This document shows positions 1-5,889 of a stretch of DNA of 36,936 bases, in pieces. Below the pieces are notes generated by a model. The model was not told the DNA's origin. It made no database searches and saw nothing but the letters and a program-made list of their open reading frames with translations. The translations under genes and the position numbers were made by a program. How positions within the stretch are numbered: position 1 is the first letter of the stretch; each line of letters starts with the position of its first letter. The DNA comes from Gammaproteobacteria bacterium (lineage in GTDB: Bacteria > Pseudomonadota > Gammaproteobacteria > Thiohalobacterales > Thiohalobacteraceae): assembly GCA_002699185.1 (NCBI GenBank), contig PABG01000003.1, positions 1 to 36,936 of the forward strand, written 5' to 3'.

Positions 1-22
1 CCCTCTCCCTCAAGGGAGAGGG
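1..22. repeat. Perfect 10-bp palindrome
   Basis: The arms CCCTCTCCCT and AGGGAGAGGG are perfectly complementary around a 2-base loop. It lies downstream of the kinase gene stop (minus strand), but neither side has a T-run, so I read it as a dispersed palindrome rather than an intrinsic terminator. It is at the window edge and may be longer. Confidence 0.5.
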
Positions 23-35
23 GTATGAGGAGCGC

Positions 36-122
36 GTAGGATGGGTGAAGCGAAGCGCAACCCATCGTTGATCCGCTCAGCGTCTGATGGGTTACGGCGC
101 TACGCGCCTGCGCCCATCCTAC
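36..122. repeat. GTAGGATGGGT inverted-repeat element, copy 1
   Basis: The element begins GTAGGATGGGT and ends with GCCCATCCTAC, with inner arms AACCCATC and GATGGGTT, so it can fold into a long hairpin. A second copy with the same ends and similar interior lies at 3386-3468. A further related half (GAAGCGCAACCCATCG) follows at about 152-168. No coding potential is visible. It is probably a small non-autonomous mobile or REP-like repeat. Confidence 0.75.
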
Positions 123-172
123 AAACCCGGATTGTGGGTAAGAGGGGGTAACGAAGCGCAACCCATCGCGTG

Positions 173-982
173 TCAGCCGGTGGCCTCGCTCTTGTTCAGC
201 ACGGTACCGAGGATGTTGGTGTTCTCCAGCAGTTCGACCGCGCGCTGGGCCTCCTGCTGCTGGGTCTTGCCGTCCTCCAGCACCAGCAGGGCGGCGTCCA
301 CATAGGGCGCGAAGGCCAGCGCATCGGCCGCGCTCAGCACCGGCGGCAGATCGAACACCACAATGCGTTCCGGGTAGCGGGTCTTGAGTTCCTCCACCAG
401 CTGGATCATGCGCGGCGAGTTCAGCAGTTCGGCCGAGTTCTGCACCGGCCGGCCGCCGGGCAGCAGCACCACATGGTCCAGGCCCTCGGGATGGACCAGC
501 AGGTCGGCCAGATCGACCTCGTCCAGCAGGTATTCGCTCAGGCCCTGGGCCGCGCCGATACCCAGGTAGTCATGGATCGACGGCTGGCGCAGGTTGGCGT
601 CGACCAGCAGCACGGTGTGGTGGATCTCCAGGGCGATGCTGGCGGCCAGGTTGATGGCGGTGACCGTCTTGCCCTCGTCCTCGGACGGGCTGGTCACGGC
701 CAGCACGTTCCAGTCGTTCTCGCGCAGCCGCTGCAGCACCTGGGTGCGCAGGATCTTGAAGGCGTCGGCATACTCGCCGCTCGGGTAGGCAGGCAGGATG
801 CGGTGCTTTTTCATGGCGATATTCGAGGCCTTGGCCGTCCGGGTCTGGGTGTAGCTGATATCCTTGGTCGAGGCGGCCTTGGCCACGGCCCGGCCCGGTG
901 CCGCGGGGCGGTGGGCCTGGGGTTGGCTTCCGCTCTCGCGGTCCTTGCGTGCCTTTTCCAGCGCGACCTTGATGCGCTCCAT
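173..982 (-). CDS. CpsD/CapB-family tyrosine autokinase of an XrtA-type exopolysaccharide locus
   Basis: Cytoplasmic bacterial tyrosine kinase (BY-kinase) partner of the chain-length protein encoded just upstream. The 269 residues begin with the MERIKVALEKARKDR helix typical of PEP-CTERM-associated kinases. A P-loop, VTSPSEDEGKT (Lys about 105), is followed by a Walker A' motif, VLLVDANLRQPS, and a Walker B-like IVVFDLPPVL. The P-loop reads SEDEGKT where GEGKT is usual; Lys and Thr are kept. I see no C-terminal tyrosine cluster of the Wzc/CapB type, which is normal for this subgroup as far as I know. The start is supported by AGAGG eight bases upstream of ATG. It is the last gene of the minus-strand EPS set in the window, separated from the chain-length gene by 548 bp of repeats, so it may have its own promoter. 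Confidence 0.9.
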   Translation of the reverse strand: MERIKVALEKARKDRESGSQPQAHRPAAPGRAVAKAASTKDISYTQTRTAKASNIAMKKHRILPAYPSGEYADAFKILRTQVLQRLRENDWNVLAVTSPSEDEGKTVTAINLAASIALEIHHTVLLVDANLRQPSIHDYLGIGAAQGLSEYLLDEVDLADLLVHPEGLDHVVLLPGGRPVQNSAELLNSPRMIQLVEELKTRYPERIVVFDLPPVLSAADALAFAPYVDAALLVLEDGKTQQQEAQRAVELLENTNILGTVLNKSEATG

Positions 983-1173
983 ATCTCAAACCTCTTTGGC
1001 AGAATCGCCGGCCCGGTGACCGGCCCCGCATTATAACCGTGATTGTGTCGGCCCGATAACAGCCGGGGGCGGATGTTCAGGCTATCGGGCGGCAGGGTGA
1101 AAAACTTTAGTAATAATAAGTGATTAATCGATAGCCACGGAAAGCACGGATGAGTGCATGACTCTTGCCGGAA

Positions 1174-1259
1174 TCCGTAGGCCGGGATAAGCGCAGCGTT
1201 CCCGGCATGTGCGGGCACCGCCGGAAACGGGCCTCATGGCCCTTATTCCGGCCTACGGA
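1174..1259. repeat. TCCGTAGGCCGG inverted-repeat element
   Basis: The outer arms TCCGTAGGCCGGGATAAG and CTTATTCCGGCCTACGGA pair at 17 of 18 positions across 86 bp. The layout (GTAGG start, then an AAGCGCAGCG box, then a motif repeating the start) matches the GTAGGATGGGT elements at 36 and 3386, although the arm sequence differs. It may be a variant of the same repeat class. Confidence 0.65.
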
Positions 1260-1270
1260 CTTCCGATACC

Positions 1271-1454
1271 TGTCATTGCGAGCGAAGCGCGGCAATCTCG
1301 TAACGCAGGATGTAGGCGTTTGGAGATTATTCGCTACGCTCACCCCTTCGTACCCATAGGGCATAAAGGGCCGCCCTGCGTACCCAAAGGGCATAAAGGC
1401 GTTCTGTGCTCGCAAGCTCGCTTGTGCCACGGCGCTGCGCGCCTCGCAATGACA
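1271..1454. repeat. TGTCATTGCGAG inverted-repeat element
   Basis: The ends TGTCATTGCGAG and CTCGCAATGACA are perfect 12-bp inverted repeats 184 bp apart. Inside are a GGCAATCTCG box and two direct copies of TACCCAWAGGGCATAAAGG near 1350 and 1379. The same ends and a related TACCCA..GAGGGCATAAA box occur in the element at 26980-27184. It is probably a MITE-like dispersed repeat; no transposase is present. Confidence 0.75.
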
Positions 1455-1530
1455 CGTGACGTTTCACGCCGTGCGCGGAGCGCTTCGGCAAAATCATGAA
1501 TGTCCGTGTTTTCCGTGGCTATGAAATCCC

Positions 1531-3282
1531 TCAACCGATGAAATCCATCCCGGTCATGTCACCGGCCTTGCGCAGGAGGCGGAACCAGAGCACATCCAGC
1601 GGCGACATGAAGAAGTGCACCGCGAGGACGGCGATCAGCACCGCGACCGCCGTACCGCCCAGGACCTTCCACTTGCGGCTGCGGCGTTTGCGCGTCTCGC
1701 CCTCGGTGCGCTGGTAGGGGATGGCGGCCAGCGGCATCACCTGCAGGGTGTTGGCCACGCCCCTGGTGCCGCGGATGGTGTGATCCAGGCTCTCGGCCAC
1801 CGCAGCCAGGCCGAAGCCCGAGCCCAGCGCCAGCACGAAGCTGAGGAAGATGATGGCCGGGCGGTTCGGAGAGACCGGCTCCTCCGGCAGTGCGGCCGGG
1901 TCGATCAGGGTGAAACGCTCGCCCTTGGACTCGGATTCCAGCTGCTGGGCGATCCGGGCCTGCATCTCCTTGGCGGTGATCTCCTGGTACTTGGCCACCG
2001 TGTTCTGCAGTTCGCGTTGCATGGAGCGGTATTCGCGCTCCACCTCGGGCGCGGCGGCCAGACGCTGCTCGTATTTCTTCAGATCGGCCTGGAGTTGGGC
2101 CTTTCTGGCCTCCTGGGCGCGGATGTCGTTCAGGGTGGATTCCAGCTGCGACTGCAGGGTGACATAGGCCGGGTTGTCCGGGGCGCGCTGGGCGGGCGGG
2201 GTTTCCGGGGTCTGCGCAATCTGCGCATTGAGTTCGTCCACCGTTTTCTGCAGCTTGACCACGTCCGGGTGCTCGGGGGCGTATTTCTCCCGCAGAGACG
2301 CGAGTTCGGTCTGCAGCCGGTCGCGCTCCTCCAGCAGGGAGGCGCGGTCCGGGCCCAGGCCGGTTTCCTGTTCCAGGCTCTTGATTTCACGCTGCAGGCG
2401 CCGCACGTCCGGGTGGTCGGGCGAGTAGCGCGCGCTCAGGGCGAAGTACTGGGTGCGCAGGGCCTTGAGCCGGGCGGCGGGATTCATCTCCACGTTCTGG
2501 CCGTGCGGCTCGATCTGGCCCAGCTGGCCCTCCAGATAGAACTTGCGGTCCTCCAGGGCATTGATCTGGTTGTCGACATCGTCGAGCTGGCGCTCGGTGC
2601 GGTCCATCAGCTGGGTGGTCAGCTGCGCCTGCTCGGGCAGTGAGTGCAGGTGCTGTTCCTTGAACGCCGAGAGTTCGGATTCCAGGCTGCCGATCCGGCG
2701 CTTGAGCCGGTTGGCCTCGCCGCTGAGGAAGGCCAGCGACTGGGCGGCCTGGCTGGTACGCTCCTTGAGGTTCTCGTTCAGGTACAGGTTGGTCAACTCG
2801 CTGGTGACCTTCTGTACCTGGGCCGGGTTCTCGCCCTTGAACGAGAGTTCGAAGGCAATGGTGGCCGGCATGGGGCGGCCGCTGCGGGGATCGATGACCT
2901 CGGCGCTGATCATCTGCACGCCGATGTCCTCGCGCATGGAGGCCAGGACCTCCTCGGTGGTCTGGCGTTCGAGTTCTTCCCGGTAGAGACCGTACTTCTC
3001 GATCAACTCCATCAGGTTGGCGCGGGTCATGACCCGCTGGCTGATCACCTGGATGCGCTGGGCGGCGTAGCTGGTCACCGTGGACTGGACCAGTTCGCGC
3101 GGCACCTCCTGCTCCTCGATCAGGATGGTGGCGGAGGATTCATAGGTCGGTGGCCAGACCAGGGCGATGATCACGCCAAGGGTGAAGATCACCAGGAAGG
3201 TCGCCGCGATGGCGCTGCGGCGGCGCTTGAAGGCGCTGAGATAATCGCTGAGGTCTTTGGTGTTCTCTTCCATCTTCAACAT
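1531..3282 (-). CDS. Wzz-like polysaccharide chain-length determinant (XrtA/PEP-CTERM type)
   Basis: Inner-membrane polysaccharide co-polymerase that sets chain length and recruits the tyrosine kinase. In 583 residues I see an N-terminal Wzz segment (DLSDYLSAFKRRRSAI) with a membrane helix at about 24-45, then a long periplasmic coiled-coil region with two YxPxHPDV(x)nL-type repeats (YSPDHPDVRRLQ and YAPEHPDVVKLQ). A second membrane helix near 485-507 and a hydrophobic C-terminal stretch (VAVLIAVLAVHFFMSP) follow. The extra C-terminal extension is usual in the PEP-CTERM-associated subgroup. There is no kinase domain; that function is in the separate downstream gene. The start is ATG at 3282 or, in frame, at 3273; neither has a strong ribosome-binding site. 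Confidence 0.92.
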   Translation of the reverse strand: MLKMEENTKDLSDYLSAFKRRRSAIAATFLVIFTLGVIIALVWPPTYESSATILIEEQEVPRELVQSTVTSYAAQRIQVISQRVMTRANLMELIEKYGLYREELERQTTEEVLASMREDIGVQMISAEVIDPRSGRPMPATIAFELSFKGENPAQVQKVTSELTNLYLNENLKERTSQAAQSLAFLSGEANRLKRRIGSLESELSAFKEQHLHSLPEQAQLTTQLMDRTERQLDDVDNQINALEDRKFYLEGQLGQIEPHGQNVEMNPAARLKALRTQYFALSARYSPDHPDVRRLQREIKSLEQETGLGPDRASLLEERDRLQTELASLREKYAPEHPDVVKLQKTVDELNAQIAQTPETPPAQRAPDNPAYVTLQSQLESTLNDIRAQEARKAQLQADLKKYEQRLAAAPEVEREYRSMQRELQNTVAKYQEITAKEMQARIAQQLESESKGERFTLIDPAALPEEPVSPNRPAIIFLSFVLALGSGFGLAAVAESLDHTIRGTRGVANTLQVMPLAAIPYQRTEGETRKRRSRKWKVLGGTAVAVLIAVLAVHFFMSPLDVLWFRLLRKAGDMTGMDFIG

Positions 3283-3295
3283 CTCTTGTTGTATT

Positions 3296-3331
3296 CGTCA
3301 TTGCGAGGCGCAACGCGCCGAAGCAATCTCC
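3296..3331. repeat. Partial CGTCATTGCGAG repeat end
   Basis: CGTCATTGCGAGG followed by AAGCAATCTCC repeats the left end of the elements at 1271 and 27008, but no matching right end follows. It runs instead into another small inverted repeat (GGTCGGATTA..TAGTCCGACC, about 3350-3376). It looks like a truncated copy. Confidence 0.55.
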
Positions 3332-3385
3332 AGGCCGACAACCCCCTGGTCGGATTACGCTGCACTAGTCCGACCTGCAGCCTGA

Positions 3386-3468
3386 GTAGGATGGGTGGAG
3401 CGAAGCGTAACCCATCGTTGTCCGGTGTTGCGATGGGTTTCGGCGCATAGCGCCTGCACCCATCCTAC
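3386..3468. repeat. GTAGGATGGGT inverted-repeat element, copy 2
   Basis: Starts GTAGGATGGGTGGAGCGAAG and ends ACCCATCCTAC, with the same inner ACCCATCGTTG and CGATGGGTT boxes as the copy at 36-122. Length is 83 bp against 87 bp. It sits immediately after the stop of the outer-membrane protein gene (minus strand). Confidence 0.75.
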
Positions 3469-3475
3469 ACAAGCA

Positions 3476-4753
3476 TTAACGCGACACCGCCATCTTCGGC
3501 CACTGGTAACTCAGGCTCAGGGTGACGGCATTGCCGGTCGCGTCCTCGTCGGTATCCTCGCGGCTCTGCTCGGTGTAGCGGTAGCTGGCGCGGAAACTCC
3601 AGTCCCGGGTAAGCCGCCAGCGCAGGCCGGGGGTGATCCGGATGAAGGACTGGTCCAGGCGCAGGTCGTTGTCGCTGGAGTCCTCCGAGCGGGTCCATTG
3701 TACCCTGATATCGGCCTGGAGCCGCTCGCTGAAGCGATGCTCGAAGGCTGCCACCAGGCTGTCGGTGACGGTGGTCCCGGAGAAGGCGTTGGGCTGGACC
3801 TGGCGGCTGGCGCTCAGTGACAGATGACCGCGTTCCAGGTCGTAGCCGGCGTTGAAATTGCCGACGAAGCCGGTGGAACTGGAATCCCGGGTGAAGGTGG
3901 TCTGGACCAGGTTGCTGGTCGCACCGGTGCTGCGGTCGATACAGGGTGCGCCGGTGACCAGGAATTCGAAGAAATCGGTGCGGTCGAAGCCGGCGGGACA
4001 GACGAAGGCACCCTGGCGCAGGGTGGTCTCGGTGCGCCGCGCGCCCAGTGAGCCGCTGAGATTGATTCGCTCCGAGTACTGGTGGTCGAAGCCCAGGGTA
4101 AGTTGTTGATTGTCGCTCTGGATGGTGTCGTCGTCGCGCTCGAAGCGGCTGGCGCCGGCAGCGAGGATGAGTTGGGTCTGGGGCGTGAAGCTGCGCGCCG
4201 CGCTCAGATTGAGGCTGTAGTTGCGGTAGTCGCCCAGGCCGGTGCGGGCACTGTCGCCGTCATAGTTGACATCCGTCAGGCCGAGGCTGGCGCTGAGCTG
4301 GGTCTTCTCGTCCCAGGAATACAGCCAGCCAGGCGTCAGGGTCGCGCGGGTGCGGTCGATGCGGTCGAAGACGATGCCGGTCTCCTCCAGCAGGCTGTCC
4401 AGGGTGGTGTCCTTGATCAGATTGAAGTCCAGGCTGGCCCGCTGGCGCGGACTCAGGTTGTAGAAGGACAGTAGATCGAAGCGGCCGTCGGTGGTGTCCA
4501 GTCCGTCCTCGTCGAAACGCCGCTCGGTGATCTCGAGCGCGCCGGTCAGTTCGCTGCGGGCGGTGCGGCGCGAGAAATCGGCCCAGGCGCGCAGGGCGCC
4601 CTCGTGGACGTCGATCTCGTCCTGACGCTGCAGGCGCAGATTGTCGTCATAGCGGTAGCGACCCTCCACCCCGGGCTCGAAGGCCCATTCGGCGGCGGAC
4701 AACGGCAGGGCGGCAGCGCCCAGCAGGAGCAGCAGGGTGAGGCGTTGTTTCAT
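3476..4753 (-). CDS. Outer-membrane beta-barrel protein of the EPS locus
   Basis: 425 residues with a clear signal peptide (MKQRLTLLLLLGAAALPLSA, cut before AEW). The rest is a regular alternation of amphipathic strands such as LSASLGLTDVNYDG and LNLSAARSFTPQTQLILAAG, rich in Tyr, Arg, Asp and Ser with few Cys, as expected for a beta-barrel. The protein ends in LSLSYQWPKMAVSR, so the usual terminal aromatic is not the last residue. The length and position between the export and chain-length genes fit the PEP-CTERM-associated outer-membrane proteins (TIGR03016 or BBP2-like); I cannot decide which from sequence reading alone. The likely role is passage or anchoring of the polysaccharide at the outer membrane (inference). 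The ATG start immediately precedes a good signal peptide. Confidence 0.8.
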   Translation of the reverse strand: MKQRLTLLLLLGAAALPLSAAEWAFEPGVEGRYRYDDNLRLQRQDEIDVHEGALRAWADFSRRTARSELTGALEITERRFDEDGLDTTDGRFDLLSFYNLSPRQRASLDFNLIKDTTLDSLLEETGIVFDRIDRTRATLTPGWLYSWDEKTQLSASLGLTDVNYDGDSARTGLGDYRNYSLNLSAARSFTPQTQLILAAGASRFERDDDTIQSDNQQLTLGFDHQYSERINLSGSLGARRTETTLRQGAFVCPAGFDRTDFFEFLVTGAPCIDRSTGATSNLVQTTFTRDSSSTGFVGNFNAGYDLERGHLSLSASRQVQPNAFSGTTVTDSLVAAFEHRFSERLQADIRVQWTRSEDSSDNDLRLDQSFIRITPGLRWRLTRDWSFRASYRYTEQSREDTDEDATGNAVTLSLSYQWPKMAVSR

Positions 4754-4834
4754 CCATCCAGGCCCTAGTCAGGATTCAGAAAAACCATCGGCCGGCCGGC
4801 GCGGGAACTGCAGCGGGGCGCCAGTAGAACTCCA

Positions 4835-4944
4835 GGGAATCTCTGAACAATTTTCTTCCGCCATCCCGGCGAAGGCCGGGATCCAGTCGAATCAGACCCA
4901 TGGATGCCTGCCTTCGCCGGCATGACGGGTCGATCAGAAATCCC
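4835..4944. repeat. GGGAATCTCTG-ended inverted-repeat element
   Basis: The left end GGGAATCTCTG and right end CAGAAATCCC form imperfect outer repeats. Inside is a hairpin core, CATCCCGGCGAAGGCCGGGATCCAG, followed by CTGCCTTCGCCGGCATGACGGG, a very common dispersed palindrome type in proteobacteria. The outer ends resemble those of the element at 26980-27184 (GGGAACCTCTG and TCGATCAGAGGTTCCC). Total length is 110 bp with no coding capacity. Confidence 0.7.
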
Positions 4945-5063
4945 GTAACTATATAATATTTATAGTAAGTCTTTGGCCGATGCCATTATTGTTATGCAGT
5001 TTGGAATTCTACAGAAAAACTGCCCCAAAAGGGAATGTCAGCCCCCCTTCATCTGGTTTTATT

Positions 5064-5117
5064 CCCCCTCCCCTGGCGGGAGCACCCAAGGGGCAAAAGG
5101 GTCAGAGGGGGAGGGGG
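5064..5117. repeat. CCCCCTCCCC/GGGGAGGGGG inverted repeat
   Basis: Ten-base arms pair across a 34-base spacer just beyond the stop of the export gene (minus strand). On the minus strand the second arm is followed by GAATAAAACC, not a T-run, so it is not a standard intrinsic terminator, but it could still stop transcription or protect the 3' end. Confidence 0.45.
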
Positions 5118-5121
5118 ATGA

Positions 5122-5682
5122 TTACGGCACCACCACCACATCCCCCGGCTGCAGCACGATGTTCTGCTCCAGGTTCTCACCCTTCTCGATCTCACCGTAC
5201 TCGAACGGGATGGCGCGCAATTCGCTGCCCTGGCGGCGCAGGATCCTGATCTTGTTGGCCGCGGCGTAGGTGCCCATGCCGCCGGCCATGGACAGGGCCT
5301 GCATCACGTCCACGTTGCGGGTGACCGGGAAGGCGCCCGGGCGGTTGACCTTGCCGATGACATAGACGGTGTTGCCCCGCAGTTCGCCCACGTCCACGCT
5401 GACCACCGGATCGGGGATGTATTTCTCCAGCCGGGCCTCGATCTGCTCACGCAGGCCGGAGACCGGCTGACCGGCGCCGGCGAGCTCGCCGACCAGCGGG
5501 AAGCTGATCATCCCGTCCGGCCGGACGATGACCTCGCGCTGCAGGTCCTCCTCCTTCCAGACCGTGATGCGCAGGATATCGCCGGGCTGGATCAGATAGG
5601 CCTCGGCGGGCGGTTCCTCCGCCTGGAGATGAAGGCTGGTCAGCAACAGTAAGAGGGTGAGGATGGATTGGATCTTTCGCAT
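5122..5682 (-). CDS. Wza-like polysaccharide export protein (XrtA/PEP-CTERM type)
   Basis: Periplasmic or outer-membrane export component of the EPS system. The 186 residues begin with a signal peptide (ILTLLLLLTSLHLQA) without a lipobox cysteine. The Poly_export domain starts at YLIQPGDILRITVWKE and contains the conserved VRPDGMISFPLVGE strand. A single SLBB-like segment follows (VYVIGKVNRPGAFPV), and the protein ends exactly at LQPGDVVVVP. It is far shorter than E. coli Wza and lacks the C-terminal transmembrane helix, as is usual for the PEP-CTERM-associated subgroup. It is the first gene of the minus-strand EPS group; the 368-bp gap to the next gene suggests a separate transcript. No strong ribosome-binding site is visible before the ATG. 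Confidence 0.9.
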   Translation of the reverse strand: MRKIQSILTLLLLLTSLHLQAEEPPAEAYLIQPGDILRITVWKEEDLQREVIVRPDGMISFPLVGELAGAGQPVSGLREQIEARLEKYIPDPVVSVDVGELRGNTVYVIGKVNRPGAFPVTRNVDVMQALSMAGGMGTYAAANKIRILRRQGSELRAIPFEYGEIEKGENLEQNIVLQPGDVVVVP

Positions 5683-5833
5683 TGTTCTCGGTCCCGCGGT
5701 GATTGGTGGATGTCCGGATTCTTGCCCTTCGGGAGGTATTTTTCAAGGGTGGCATATCAGGGTTGTGGCGGATGTCCGACGTCATGTTAGATGTTGAATG
5801 CCGTGCTCTGAAAATGAAGTTGATTGATGACAC

Positions 5834-5863
5834 AAAAAAGCGCGGCTCAAGGGCCGCGCTTTT
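5834..5863 (-). terminator. Intrinsic terminator of the 853-residue surface protein gene
   Basis: GCGCGGC and GCCGCGC form a GC stem with a 6-base loop, flanked by A-run and T-run. Read on the minus strand, a run of six T follows the stem 27 bases beyond the stop codon at 5890. The four T on the plus strand make it possibly bidirectional. Confidence 0.85.
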
Positions 5864-5889
5864 GACTTTATTACGCTGTGAGCGACAGT

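Larger units (their letters stand above)
983..1530. other. 548-bp non-coding gap in the EPS locus filled with repeats
   Basis: No convincing gene is present; the short ORFs on both strands are products of the palindromic repeats. The gap holds two inverted-repeat elements (1174-1259 and 1271-1454, listed separately). The stretch 1090-1140 is AT-richer (TTTAGTAATAATAAGTGATTA) and lies about 110-150 bases upstream of the kinase start, so it could carry the kinase promoter, although I cannot pick clear -35/-10 boxes. Confidence 0.7.
4754..5121. other. 368-bp gap between outer-membrane protein and export genes
   Basis: No gene is supported. It contains the inverted-repeat element 4835-4944, then an AT-rich stretch (ACTATATAATATTTATAGTAAG, about 4948-4969) that could hold a promoter for the outer-membrane protein gene on the minus strand, then the C-rich/G-rich inverted repeat 5064-5117. 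The AT-rich stretch has TATAAT-like boxes in both directions but no good -35 box that I can identify. Confidence 0.6.

Noticed and set aside
170-1036. Long plus-strand ORF of 288 residues opposite the kinase gene
   Set aside because: It is the antisense shadow of the tyrosine kinase gene, with His/Gln/Gly-rich nonsense composition. The kinase frame has clear motifs.
1271-1454. CRISPR array, because of the spaced direct repeats
   Set aside because: Only two copies of a 19-base box occur, without regular spacers or cas genes; it is part of an inverted-repeat element.
1165-1534. Short ORFs on both strands in the gap between chain-length and kinase genes
   Set aside because: They fall entirely within palindromic repeats and have mutually antisense repeated peptides, with no ribosome-binding sites.
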